Positions 33,762 to 42,219 of a stretch of 64,000 nucleotides of DNA are shown here, in pieces. Position numbers and translations under genes: made by a program. The DNA lies in assembly GCF_000718785.1 (NCBI RefSeq), contig NZ_JOCA01000008.1:297452-361451 (forward strand). Reading direction: 5' to 3'. Each line of letters begins with the position of its first letter. The stretch's first letter is position 1. This DNA is from Streptomyces sp. NRRL WC-3626. GTDB taxonomy: Bacteria > Actinomycetota > Actinomycetes > Streptomycetales > Streptomycetaceae. The notes under the pieces were generated by a model. That model was given only the letters and a program-made list of their open reading frames with translations. It ran no database searches and was not told the origin of the DNA.

Positions 33762-34577
33762 ATGACTGTGACGTCCGATACCGCTTCCCGCACGGGGGGC
33801 GTGGGACCGCTGCTGCGCTCCTGGCGGGACCGGCAGCGGGTCAGCCAGCTGGAACTGGCCCTGCGCGCCGACTCCTCCGCCCGCCACATCAGCTTCATCG
33901 AGACCGGCCGCTCCCGGCCCAGCGAGGAGATGCTGCTGCGGCTGGCCGAGCACCTGGACGTGCCGGTGCGCGAGCGCAACGCCCTGCTCCTGGCGGCCGG
34001 TTACGCGCCCCACTACCCGGAGACCCCGCTGAACGACCCCGCGCTGGACGTGGTGCGCGAGGGCATCGAACGGCTGATCACCGGCTTCGAGCCGTATCCG
34101 GCGCTGGTGGTCGACGCGGTGTACGACGTCGTGGCGGCCAACCGGGGGGTCGCGAAGCTGTTCGACGGCGTTCCCCAGGCGCTGCTGACGCCGCCGCTGA
34201 ACGCGGTACGGCTCACCCTGCACCCGCGCGGGCTGGCACCGCGGATCCGGAATCTGCGGGAGTGGCGCGGCCATCTGCTGGAGCAGATGCGGCGGCAGAT
34301 CGCCCTGCACCGTTCGGAGCGGCTGCGGGCACTGTACGAGGAGGTGGCCGCCTACCCCGTGCCGGACGACACGGCCGGCGGGCCGCGGGAGCCGTCCCGG
34401 CCCGTGGCGCACTTCGCGCTGCCGATGGTGATCGACCACGAGGGGCGGACGCTGTCGTTCGTGTCGTCGATCTCCACGTTCAACACCCCCATGGACGTGA
34501 CCGTGGCCGAGCTGGCCGTGGAGACGCTGCTCCCGGCGGACCCGGCGACGGCCGCGTACGTCAGGTCCTGGCTGTGA
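33762..34577 (+). CDS. XRE-family regulator with MmyB-like ligand domain
   Basis: A 271-residue regulator. A Cro/C1 helix-turn-helix (LRSWRDRQRVSQLELALRAD) lies in residues 14-75. The remainder matches the MmyB-like C-terminal domain with EPYPALVVDAVYDVVAANRG and SSISTFNTPMDVTVAELAVET. Such proteins often bind a fatty acid or similar ligand and control a neighbouring reductase. Here the neighbour is the divergent pterin dehydratase 100 bp away, so the target is uncertain. Confidence 0.9.
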   Translation: MTVTSDTASRTGGVGPLLRSWRDRQRVSQLELALRADSSARHISFIETGRSRPSEEMLLRLAEHLDVPVRERNALLLAAGYAPHYPETPLNDPALDVVREGIERLITGFEPYPALVVDAVYDVVAANRGVAKLFDGVPQALLTPPLNAVRLTLHPRGLAPRIRNLREWRGHLLEQMRRQIALHRSERLRALYEEVAAYPVPDDTAGGPREPSRPVAHFALPMVIDHEGRTLSFVSSISTFNTPMDVTVAELAVETLLPADPATAAYVRSWL

Positions 34578-34679
34578 CGGTGCGGACCAGTGAAACTGGG
34601 CGGGGGCCCGCGGCGCGTGAGAGTGTCGGGGGAACATGACAGACTGAGCGCATGCCCGGGCGCGTTGGGGAGGCGTGGC

Positions 34680-35543
34680 GTGAGTGAGCGGCGGGCCGCA
34701 CCGACCGTGGGCCAGGTGGTTCTGGGAAGGCGGCTGCAGGAGCTGAGGGAGTCCGCGGACCTCTCGCGTGAGGAGGCGGCCCGCATTCTGCGGGTGGCGC
34801 CCGCGACCGTACGGCGGATGGAGACGGCCGAGGTAGCGCTGAAGATCCCGTACGTCCAGCTGCTGCTGAGCGCGTACGGGGTGCCCGAGGGCGACTCCGA
34901 GGCGTTCGTGGAGCTCGCCGAGGAGGCGAACCGGCCGGGCTGGTGGCAGCGGTACCACGATGTGCTGCCCGAGTGGTTCAGCATGTATGTGAGCCTGGAG
35001 GGCGCCGCCCGTATCATCCGCGCCTACGAGCCGCACTTCGTGCCGGGGCTGCTGCAGACCGAGGGGTACGCGCGGGCGGTGCTGGAGGCCGGGACGATCG
35101 GGAACATCGGGCCCGAGGCGGTCGAGCGGCATGTGGCGCTGCGGCTGGAGCGGCAGCGGCTGCTGGAGCGGGCCGATCCGCCGCATCTGTGGGTGCTGAT
35201 GGAGGAGACCGTGCTGCGGCGTCCGGTGAGCATCGACGGGCGGGTGATGCGGGACCAGCTGGACAAGCTGCTCGAATACTCGGAGCGGGACCGGGTCACG
35301 CTGCAGATCGCCGAGTTCGCGGACGGGCCGCATCCGGGGACGTACGCGCCGTTCTCGCTGTTCCGGTTCGCGGAGCCGGAGCTGCCGGACATGGTGTTCA
35401 CGGAGTACCTCACCGGGGCGCTGTATCTGGACTCCCGGCGGGAGGTCTCGGCGCACCTCGAGGTCCTGGACCACATGACGGCCCGAGCGGCCTCGACCCA
35501 CCGCACGCAGAAACTCCTCCGAGAGTGCCGCGAACACTACTGA
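34680..35543 (+). CDS. XRE-family regulator with DUF5753 domain
   Basis: A 287-residue protein beginning at the GTG at 34680 behind GGGGAGG. The helix-turn-helix (LQELRESADLSREEAARILR) is in residues 18-75. The C-terminal DUF5753 domain has EPHFVPGLLQTEGYARAVL and LWVLMEETVLRRPV. Streptomyces carry dozens of these, usually paired with a small DUF397 gene that acts as antagonist. No DUF397 gene follows here; instead there is a repeat-rich spacer. Confidence 0.92.
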   Translation: MSERRAAPTVGQVVLGRRLQELRESADLSREEAARILRVAPATVRRMETAEVALKIPYVQLLLSAYGVPEGDSEAFVELAEEANRPGWWQRYHDVLPEWFSMYVSLEGAARIIRAYEPHFVPGLLQTEGYARAVLEAGTIGNIGPEAVERHVALRLERQRLLERADPPHLWVLMEETVLRRPVSIDGRVMRDQLDKLLEYSERDRVTLQIAEFADGPHPGTYAPFSLFRFAEPELPDMVFTEYLTGALYLDSRREVSAHLEVLDHMTARAASTHRTQKLLRECREHY

Positions 35544-35738
35544 CCCCGCCGCGAGTCCCCTCACGGCCGCACCCGCACCACCCACCTCAGCCGCCCCTCG
35601 GGCAGCCGCTCCCGCCCGCTCCAAACCTCCGCCGCCCCACGCAGGCTCCGCCCCACCGCGCGCAGGCTCCGCCGCCCCGCGCAGGCCCCGCGCAGGCCCC
35701 GCCGATCCGCGCAGGCCCCGCCGATCCGCGCAGGCCGC

Positions 35739-35843
35739 GGGCAGGCTCCGCCGATCCGCGGGCAGGCTCCGCCGATCCGCGGGCAGGCTCCGCCGATCCG
35801 CGGGCAGGCTCCGCCGATCCGCGGGCAGGCTCCGCCGATCCGC
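35739..35843. repeat. 21-bp tandem repeat, five exact copies
   Basis: Units begin with GGGCAGGCTCCGCCG at 35739, 35760, 35781, 35802 and 35823. Degenerate 18-19-bp relatives precede them from about 35640. On one strand each unit would read PRIGGAC, but there is no ribosome site or codon bias to support a gene. Confidence 0.95.
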
Positions 35844-35904
35844 GGGCCCGTCACCCCGGGCAACTGCTGGACGGGGGTGGGAGTGCGCTCGCCCCGCTGG
35901 AGGG

Positions 35905-35955
35905 GGTGCCGCTGCGCCCACCCGTGCCGCCCCAGCGGCACGACTGCCCGCAGCT
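35905..35955 (+). repeat. Dispersed hairpin repeat, copy 2
   Basis: Reads from GGTGCCGCTGCGCCCACCCG to ACGACTGCCCGCAGCT. The hairpin GTGCCGC-CCCA-GCGGCAC is central. It is nearly identical to the copies at 14594 (inverted) and 63847. Confidence 0.8.
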
Positions 35956-35999
35956 AAGCGGGCTACGGCGGTGCGGCTACCCGCGGCTGCGGTGGGCGG

Positions 36000-37844
36000 T
36001 CAGGCCGTGTCGTTCGGGCGGGTGTTTGAACTCCGGTCGTCGTCGACTATCTCCGCGTCGACGACGCCGTCGTCCGAGGGCTCCTCCGTCGGCGACGCCG
36101 ACGCGTTCGCGTACATCGCCTGTCCCATCCGCTGACTGACCGCACCCAACCTCTCGACCGCCGCCCGCAGTTCGGTGGCGTCGCCGTCCAGCAGCCCCTT
36201 CACCGACTCCACCGCCGCCTCCACCTCCGCCCGCGTCTCCCCCGGCACCTTGTCGCCGTTGTCCCGCAGGAACCGCTCGGTCTGGTAGGCGAGTTGCTCC
36301 GCCTGGTTGCGCGTCTCCGCCGTCTCGCGCCGCTTGCGGTCCTCCTCCGCGTACTGCTCGGCATCCCGCATCATCCGGTCGATGTCGTCCTTGGGGAGCG
36401 CCGACCCCCCGGTCACGGTCATCTTCTGCTCGCGCCCGGTGGCGAGATCCTTCGCCGACACGTGCATGATCCCGTTCGCGTCGATGTCGAACGCCACCTC
36501 GATCTGCGGCACACCGCGCGGCGCCGGCGGCAGCCCGGTGAGATCGAAGACGCCGAGCTTCTTGTTGTACGCCGCGATCTCCCGTTCGCCCTGATAGACC
36601 TGGATGCCCACCGACGGCTGATTGTCGGTCGCCGTGGTGAAGATCTCCGAACGCCGGGTGGGAATCGTCGTGTTGCGCTCGATCAGCGTGGTCATGATCC
36701 CGCCCTTCGTCTCGATCCCCAGAGACAGCGGCGTGACGTCGAGCAGCAGCACGTCCTTCACGTCACCCCGCAGCACGCCCGCCTGCAGAGCCGCACCGAC
36801 GGCGACCACCTCATCGGGATTGACGCCCTTGTGCGGGTCCTTCCCGGTGAGTTCACGCACCAGCTCGGTCACCGCCGGCATGCGGGTGGAACCCCCCACC
36901 AGAATCACGTGATCGATCGCGGAGAGCTCCACACCGGCGTCCTTGACGGCCTGATGGAACGGCTTCTTGCAGCGCTCCAGCAGATCCTCCGTCAGCTCCT
37001 GGAACTGCGCACGCGTCAGCTTCTCGTCCAGATGCAGCGGGCCGTCGGAGGAAGCCGTGATGTACGGCAGATTGACCGTCGTCTCCGTCGACGACGACAG
37101 CTCGATCTTCGCCTTCTCCGCCGCCTCCCGCAGCCGCTGCACCGCCATCCTGTCCTGCGCCAGGTCCACGCCGTACTGCCCCTTGAACCGTTTCGCGAGG
37201 TACTCCACGACCCGCTGATCCCAGTCGTCGCCACCGAGACGCGTGTCACCGTTGGTGGCCTTCACCTCGATGACGCCCTCGCCGATGTCGAGCAGCGACA
37301 CGTCGAAGGTGCCGCCCCCCAGGTCGAACACCAGGACGGTCTGGTCGTTCTCCTTGTCCAGGCCGTACGCCAGTGCCGCCGCCGTCGGCTCGTTGACGAT
37401 CCTCAGCACCTTCAGGCCGGCGATCTCCCCGGCCTCCTTGGTGGCCTGCCGCTGGGTGTCGTCGAAGTACGCCGGTACGGTGATCACCGCGTCGGTGACG
37501 TCCTCGCCGAGGTAGGACTCCGCGTCCCGCCGCAGCTTCTGCAGGACCCGCGCGGACAGCTCCTGTGCCGTGTAGCGGGTGCCGTCGACCGAGCCCTGGC
37601 CGGGGAACCGCCAGTGCGCGTCGCCCATGTACCGCTTGACCGAGCGGGCGGTGCGGTCGACGTTCGTCACGGCCTGCCGTTTGGCGACCTCGCCGACCAG
37701 CACCTCCCCGTTCTTGGCGAAGGCCACCACCGAGGGGGTGGTCCGGGCGCCCTCCGCGTTGGCGATGACGGCGGGCTCACCGCCCTCCAGTACCGCGACC
37801 ACCGAGTTCGTGGTTCCCAGGTCGATTCCGACCGCCCGTCCCAT
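36000..37844 (-). CDS. dnaK: Hsp70 chaperone DnaK, stand-alone copy
   Basis: A 614-residue chaperone with ATG at 37844 behind GAAGGGG. The ATPase domain starts [19 protein letters not shown], with [14 protein letters not shown] near 170 and the phosphate loop [12 protein letters not shown] near 330. The interdomain linker [14 protein letters not shown] and substrate domain are complete, and the acidic tail contains [10 protein letters not shown] before a short extra [11 protein letters not shown]. It lacks the grpE-dnaJ-hspR genes of the main operon, so it is probably a second DnaK. An HspR-type inverted repeat overlaps its promoter. Confidence 0.95.
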   Translation of the reverse strand: MGRAVGIDLGTTNSVVAVLEGGEPAVIANAEGARTTPSVVAFAKNGEVLVGEVAKRQAVTNVDRTARSVKRYMGDAHWRFPGQGSVDGTRYTAQELSARVLQKLRRDAESYLGEDVTDAVITVPAYFDDTQRQATKEAGEIAGLKVLRIVNEPTAAALAYGLDKENDQTVLVFDLGGGTFDVSLLDIGEGVIEVKATNGDTRLGGDDWDQRVVEYLAKRFKGQYGVDLAQDRMAVQRLREAAEKAKIELSSSTETTVNLPYITASSDGPLHLDEKLTRAQFQELTEDLLERCKKPFHQAVKDAGVELSAIDHVILVGGSTRMPAVTELVRELTGKDPHKGVNPDEVVAVGAALQAGVLRGDVKDVLLLDVTPLSLGIETKGGIMTTLIERNTTIPTRRSEIFTTATDNQPSVGIQVYQGEREIAAYNKKLGVFDLTGLPPAPRGVPQIEVAFDIDANGIMHVSAKDLATGREQKMTVTGGSALPKDDIDRMMRDAEQYAEEDRKRRETAETRNQAEQLAYQTERFLRDNGDKVPGETRAEVEAAVESVKGLLDGDATELRAAVERLGAVSQRMGQAMYANASASPTEEPSDDGVVDAEIVDDDRSSNTRPNDTA

Positions 37845-37882
37845 CGCTGTCCCCTTCCGCCAGGGCACCTCTCCGGACTTCC

Positions 37883-37912
37883 AGCACAAAACTTGAGCGG
37901 CCCATTGTCAAG
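37883..37912 (-). promoter_or_regulatory. dnaK promoter with HAIR-like HspR operator
   Basis: On the minus strand CTTGACA - seven bases - GCTCAAG (37892-37912) matches the HspR-binding inverted repeat CTTGAGT-N7-ACTCAAG at 11 of 14 arm positions with exact spacing. It overlaps a -35 TTGACA; a -10 TGTGCT (37883-37888) lies 17 bp on. The start codon is about 40 bp downstream. HspR represses dnaK genes in Streptomyces. Confidence 0.7.
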
Positions 37913-37924
37913 ACCGCGTGCCGG

Positions 37925-38659
37925 TCAGCGGGAGGGGCGGGCGTCACGCAGTGCCACCGCGCGGCGCGGACGGTCGGTGATCAGCACGTCCACGCGCGGG
38001 TCGCCGAGGAAGCCGCGCAGCGCCGCGTCCTCGTTGACGGTCCACACCATGGTGAACAGTCCGTTACGGGCCGCCTCGCGCAGCACTCCGGCACGGGCCA
38101 GCCGCCAGTGCGCGGCGACCCCGTGGGCGCCGCAGGCGCGGACGCGGCGCATGGGCAGCAGCTCGCCGATCCGGGTCCGCACCAGCCGGCCGGGGGTGAT
38201 GCCGCCGCCGTCGCGGCCGAGGGAGAGCAGGGTGCGTACGCGCGGGCGGGCGGCGGTGAGGGCGGCGACGGAGCGGTCCTCGAGGGTGGTGGCGACCAGT
38301 CCGTCCTCGCCGAGCACGGCGACCGCGCGGTCGATCAGCTCCCGCTCGTGCCCGGTCTCCTTGAGGTCCAGCTGGGCGACGAGCTTCCCGGCGACCAGTT
38401 CCATCACCTCGTCCACGACGGGCACACGGTGCCCGTTGCGGGCGTTCAGCTCGGCGTGGGTGAGCGTGGACAGCGGCGGTCCGGTACGCCCCGCGCGGGC
38501 GTCGTGATGGACGACGAAGACCCCGTCGGCCGTACGCCGTACATCGAACTCGACGTACTCCGCGCCGGACGCGAGCGCGTCCTCGTACGCCTCCCAGGTC
38601 GCCGGGGCGGCACGTTCGGAGCCTCCCCGGTGGGCGGAGACGGCGGGGCGTGGCGTCAT
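37925..38659 (-). CDS. Glycerophosphodiester phosphodiesterase (GDPD)
   Basis: A 244-residue enzyme that hydrolyses glycerophosphodiesters to glycerol 3-phosphate and an alcohol. The metal and catalytic set is present: SAHRGGSERAAPAT, the Glu/Asp of YVEFDVRRTADG, and VVHHDARAGRTG. The TIM barrel ends with a normal DVLITDRP motif. No signal peptide is seen, so it is cytoplasmic. Confidence 0.92.
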   Translation of the reverse strand: MTPRPAVSAHRGGSERAAPATWEAYEDALASGAEYVEFDVRRTADGVFVVHHDARAGRTGPPLSTLTHAELNARNGHRVPVVDEVMELVAGKLVAQLDLKETGHERELIDRAVAVLGEDGLVATTLEDRSVAALTAARPRVRTLLSLGRDGGGITPGRLVRTRIGELLPMRRVRACGAHGVAAHWRLARAGVLREAARNGLFTMVWTVNEDAALRGFLGDPRVDVLITDRPRRAVALRDARPSR

Positions 38660-38685
38660 GGCGGCGGCTCCGGGGGCGGGACGTG

Positions 38686-38724
38686 CCGCAGGCCGCCCCC
38701 GGAAAAAAGGGGGGCGGCCTGCGG
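38686..38724 (-). terminator. Terminator after the OsmC gene
   Basis: A perfect 15-base GC stem (arms 38686-38700 and 38710-38724) encloses an A-rich nine-base loop between the OsmC stop and the GDPD start. Confidence 0.85.
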
Positions 38725-38740
38725 TGGTGCGGCGGGCGGG

Positions 38741-39169
38741 TCAGGCGAGCTTCGCCGTCAGGGTGATGTTCGTGCCCTTGAGGGCCTGGCTGACGGGGCA
38801 GTTCACCTTGGCGTCCTCGGCGGCGGCGACGAAACCGGCCTCGTCCAGACCGGGGACGGTGCCCTCGACGGTGAGGTGGATGCCGGTGATGCCCTCACCG
38901 GGCACGAAGACGACGTCGGCGGAGGTGGTCAGCCTGGTCGGCGGGGTGCCGGCCTTGTCGAGGCCGTTGGAGAGGGCCATGGAGAAGCAGCTGGAGTGGG
39001 CGGCGGCGATCAGCTCCTCGGGGCTGGTCTTCCCGTTCGCCTCCTCGGCACGCGACGCCCAGGTGACCGGCTGCTCGGCGATGGCGCCGGAGGAGTCGAA
39101 GGCGACGACCCCGCTGCCCTTGAAGAGACTGCCTTCCCAAATGGTGTGTGCGGAGCGCGTGGCTGCCAT
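38741..39169 (-). CDS. OsmC-family organic hydroperoxide reductase
   Basis: A 142-residue OsmC/Ohr-type thiol peroxidase that removes organic peroxides. The two redox cysteines are present: one in IAAAHSSCFSMALSN near residue 61 and one in KVNCPVSQALKG near 124. Sequence favours the OsmC branch (osmotic-stress type). AAAGGAAG precedes the ATG. It is a single-gene unit closed by a strong terminator. Confidence 0.94.
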   Translation of the reverse strand: MAATRSAHTIWEGSLFKGSGVVAFDSSGAIAEQPVTWASRAEEANGKTSPEELIAAAHSSCFSMALSNGLDKAGTPPTRLTTSADVVFVPGEGITGIHLTVEGTVPGLDEAGFVAAAEDAKVNCPVSQALKGTNITLTAKLA

Positions 39170-39266
39170 GACGCTTCCTTTCGAAAATTCCGGCCGTGTG
39201 TCCGGGGGTGCTGGGTCCGGGCGCCCGTGTCACCGGGTGCCCTCCCCCATCCGATCACATCACGGC

Positions 39267-41066
39267 TCAACTCACCCGGAAGACGGGCCCTCTCGCGGTG
39301 AACGGCAGCCGCGCCCCGCGCGGAATCAGGAAGGCGTGCTCGCGCCGGACCCGCAGCACGTCGCACCAGCCGTCGGTGATGACGAGGACCGGCGCGCCGG
39401 GCGGGAAGTCGTCGGCGCGCTGGAGGAGGTCGATGCCGGGCTGCAGAACGGTGCCGCCCCGCCCGTGCACCCGCACGCGTCCGGCGATCTCGGTGACCGG
39501 CACATAGCCGGCGTCGTGGGGTGCCGCGTCGCAGAACACCACGCGCGCGGCCGGTACGTCGCGGGCCTCGGCGTAGGAGGCGATGGCGCCGAGCGCCTTG
39601 CCGAGCAGGACGCGGTCCATGGAGCCGGAGGTGTCCAGGACCACGCCGAAGGTGCAGCGGGCGATCTCCTCGGGCGGGAAGTGGCGTCCCGCGCGGGGGA
39701 TGTCGGGGGTGGACGCCTGGCGCCGGGAGGGACGCGCGTACGACCGCAGCGGTTCGGGGCGGGGCACGAACTCGTCGAACCAGCGGGCGAGCCGGGCGTC
39801 CCAGGGCAGCGGCGGATGGCTGAGCGCGCGGATCTCCTGGACCAGGCCGGCGGGCAGGAAGCCGCGCTCCTGCCGGTCGTGCAGGTCCAGGCCCTGGGCG
39901 AGGCCCCGGCGGTAGAAGCCGTCGAGGTCGACGCAGTCGCGGGGCGGGCCGAGGGGGCCGCCGAGGATGTCGCCGAGGCCCTTGCCGCGCGGGGTGGCGA
40001 GCCGGCGCATCCGGCGGACGTCGCCGGCGATCCGGTCGTAGACCTCCTCGGCGGAGAGTCCGGCGAGCTCCTTGTCGTGGAGCAGGCCCTCGGGCATGGT
40101 GCCGACGCCCATCTCCTCGAGCCAGCCGTTGATCACGAAGTCGCAGGCCACGTTGAAGAGATAGGGGTCGCGGCCGCCGCAGCGGTCGCCGTGGCGCAGG
40201 GCGGCGTGCAGCATCTCGTGGGCGAGGACGAAGCGCCACTCCTCGTCGTCGTAGCGGCGCAGCGGGTTGATGTAGATCTCGCCCGCCTCGGCGTCGACGG
40301 CGGCGACGGAGATGCCGTGGGCGCGGGCGAGTTCGGCGTCGGCGACGATCGTGATGCCGGAGGCGATGCCGCCGAGCAGTGGGTAGGAGGAGACGAACCA
40401 GCCGAGCGCGCGCTCCCAGGGGCGCCGCGGGACCGGTTTGCCGTCCAGGCTGTCGAGGCGGCCGGCGGCCATGTCCATCGCGGCGGACACGGTGCGGGTG
40501 AGGGCGGTGGCGAACGCCAGCTGGTGGTCGGGCGGCTGCCCGTACCAGCCGTGCCACTCCTGGAGGAACAGGTCCGCCTCGCCGCCCGCCGTGCCGCAGC
40601 GCTCGTACACGGCCGGGACGCCGTCGCGGCGCCAGCGGGCGGCGAGCCGCTCCTCGTCGCCGTCGGGGTAGGCGGCGGGCAGGTGGTCGGGGGTCCGGCC
40701 GACGGGGAAGCCGAGCAGGAAGCGGTCGACGACGACGCAGCGGGCGGCCAGCTCGCAGTGGTCCGGCTGCTCGCGGATGCCCTTGGCGGCCGGGACGTGG
40801 CCGAAACCGAGGTGGAGGACGGCGTGGGCGAGGGCCCACGCCCAGGCGTCCGGGTCGGCCATGCGGTCCGGGTGGGCGTGCAGTACGGCCTCGGAGTCGA
40901 CGCGCACCAGTCCGTCGCGGGGCGCGAGCGCGCAGTCCTCCCGGCGGCAGACGTCGAAGTCGACGGCGGCCAGTGCGGGGTTGGCCCGCACAAGGCGCAG
41001 TCCCGCGTCGAACGCCTCCTGGGCGAGGTCGCGCTTCTTCGGCCCCTTCGCGCGGGCGCGGCTCAC
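39267..41066 (-). CDS. VWA-like metallopeptidase-domain protein (DUF2201 type)
   Basis: A 599-residue protein, GTG start at 41066 overlapping the stop of the MoxR gene (GTGA). The N-terminal half is a putative metallopeptidase domain with HExxH at 283-287 (LAHEMLHAALRHGD). The C-terminal part is a VWA-like domain with an intact metal-binding DTSGSMD at 478. MoxR ATPases and VWA partners work together as chaperones or metal-insertion machines. The target here is unknown, and whether the HExxH site is catalytic cannot be told. Confidence 0.88.
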   Translation of the reverse strand: MSRARAKGPKKRDLAQEAFDAGLRLVRANPALAAVDFDVCRREDCALAPRDGLVRVDSEAVLHAHPDRMADPDAWAWALAHAVLHLGFGHVPAAKGIREQPDHCELAARCVVVDRFLLGFPVGRTPDHLPAAYPDGDEERLAARWRRDGVPAVYERCGTAGGEADLFLQEWHGWYGQPPDHQLAFATALTRTVSAAMDMAAGRLDSLDGKPVPRRPWERALGWFVSSYPLLGGIASGITIVADAELARAHGISVAAVDAEAGEIYINPLRRYDDEEWRFVLAHEMLHAALRHGDRCGGRDPYLFNVACDFVINGWLEEMGVGTMPEGLLHDKELAGLSAEEVYDRIAGDVRRMRRLATPRGKGLGDILGGPLGPPRDCVDLDGFYRRGLAQGLDLHDRQERGFLPAGLVQEIRALSHPPLPWDARLARWFDEFVPRPEPLRSYARPSRRQASTPDIPRAGRHFPPEEIARCTFGVVLDTSGSMDRVLLGKALGAIASYAEARDVPAARVVFCDAAPHDAGYVPVTEIAGRVRVHGRGGTVLQPGIDLLQRADDFPPGAPVLVITDGWCDVLRVRREHAFLIPRGARLPFTARGPVFRVS

Positions 41067-42124
41067 CGGCGGGCCTCCACCAGCCGGGGCATGTCGCGGG
41101 CCGCCTCCACGAGGAACCAGGACGGCAGCACCGGGTTGCCGTCGCTGTCGGAGGCGATGACGGTCTGGGCGACCTCGACGGAGATCTCGGCGAGCTGCAC
41201 CAGCAGCGACTTGGCGCGGTACGCGGTCTGGCGGCCGTTCGCCGACATGTGCTCCTTGGTCGCCGGGAGTTCCTTGACGAGGCGGCCGCGGAACGACTCG
41301 GCGAGGTAGTAGAGCAGGTCGCGGTCCTCCAGGCGGTGCGGCCAGCGGGCGTCGCCCTTGATGACGGCGTCGATGCCGAAGCGGCTGCGGACGATCTTGA
41401 CGTAGCCGCAGAAGGCGGTGGCGTGCGCCGGGGTGAGGGTGCCGTGGGCGAGGACCTTCAGGGTGTCCTCGTCGAGGTCCCGGCCGAAGGAGTGCAGCGC
41501 GTCGGAGAGCATGTGCCAGGAGCGGGGCGTGGAGAACGGCTCCTCGGTCTTCGGCGGCCTGGACCACAGGTGGTCGGGGCGGTCGGTGAGGTGGTCGGTG
41601 ATCCACGGGTGGATGCCGTTGTCCGCCGCCCAGACGAGCCAGTCCGTGGAGGACGCCTCCAGGTGGACGTGGGTGAGGCGGTTGACGAGGGCGGAGGCGA
41701 TGGGGCGGGCAAGGGCGTTGTCGGTGGAGCGGTTGCCGGCGCCGATGACGATGGAGCCCTTGGGCAGCTCGTAGTCGCCGATGCGGCGGTCGAGGATCAG
41801 CGAGTAGAACGCCTTCTGCACGTCCGGGGTGGCCGCGTTGAGCTCGTCCAGGAAGAGGCAGTACGGCTCGTCGCGGGCGATGGCCTCGGGCGGGCAGAAG
41901 ACCGAGCGGCCGTCGCGGATCTGCGGGACGCCGATCAGGTCCTCGGGGGCGAGCTGGGTGCCCAGCAGGCTCACGCACTCCAGCCCCAGCGACTCGGCGA
42001 ACTCCCTGACCAGGGAGGACTTTCCGATACCGGGCGCTCCCCACAGGAACACCGGCCGCACGGTCGCGAGACCGAGCAGCAGCTCCGGGATACGGGCGGG
42101 GGTGACGGTGACGGCTGCCTGCAC
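41063..42124 (-). CDS. MoxR-family AAA+ ATPase
   Basis: A 353-residue ATPase with Walker A at 29-37 (GAPGIGKSS), Walker B CLFLDELNAAT near 92 and a sensor motif VIGAGNRSTDNALARP near 128. It is coupled to the VWA-like gene downstream. Together they form the standard MoxR/VWA pair, in which ATP hydrolysis remodels a client protein bound through the VWA domain. Confidence 0.93.
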   Translation of the reverse strand: MQAAVTVTPARIPELLLGLATVRPVFLWGAPGIGKSSLVREFAESLGLECVSLLGTQLAPEDLIGVPQIRDGRSVFCPPEAIARDEPYCLFLDELNAATPDVQKAFYSLILDRRIGDYELPKGSIVIGAGNRSTDNALARPIASALVNRLTHVHLEASSTDWLVWAADNGIHPWITDHLTDRPDHLWSRPPKTEEPFSTPRSWHMLSDALHSFGRDLDEDTLKVLAHGTLTPAHATAFCGYVKIVRSRFGIDAVIKGDARWPHRLEDRDLLYYLAESFRGRLVKELPATKEHMSANGRQTAYRAKSLLVQLAEISVEVAQTVIASDSDGNPVLPSWFLVEAARDMPRLVEARR

Positions 42125-42219
42125 GCGGCGAACTCCAGGATCCGGAAACGGTCGAACACGCCAAGTGTGGGCGGGACCGGACGCTCACGCAGCCGAATTT
42201 CCGGCGCCCGGCGGGGTGT

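Larger units (their letters stand above)
35544..35999. repeat. Repeat-rich spacer between regulator and dnaK
   Basis: This 456-bp gap holds no convincing gene. From about 35640 there are degenerate units around GCAGGC(T/C)CCGCCGATCCGC, then five exact 21-bp units, and finally the second copy of the dispersed hairpin element. Because 21 is a multiple of three, several frames stay open and make false ORFs. Confidence 0.8.

Noticed and set aside
35739..35843. Possible CRISPR array
   Set aside because: The 21-bp units directly abut one another without unique spacers and no cas genes are present. The same holds for the 30-bp array at the right end.
32577..35921. 1114-residue minus-strand ORF
   Set aside because: Only its last 257 residues (33350 leftward) form a methyltransferase. 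The rest runs through the dehydratase and two HTH genes in the wrong frame and through tandem repeats.
35561..35941. 126-residue minus-strand ORF with PRIGGAC heptapeptide repeats
   Set aside because: It is made of the 21-bp tandem repeats and starts inside the dispersed hairpin element. No ribosome site was seen, and both strands stay open through the array because the unit is a multiple of three.
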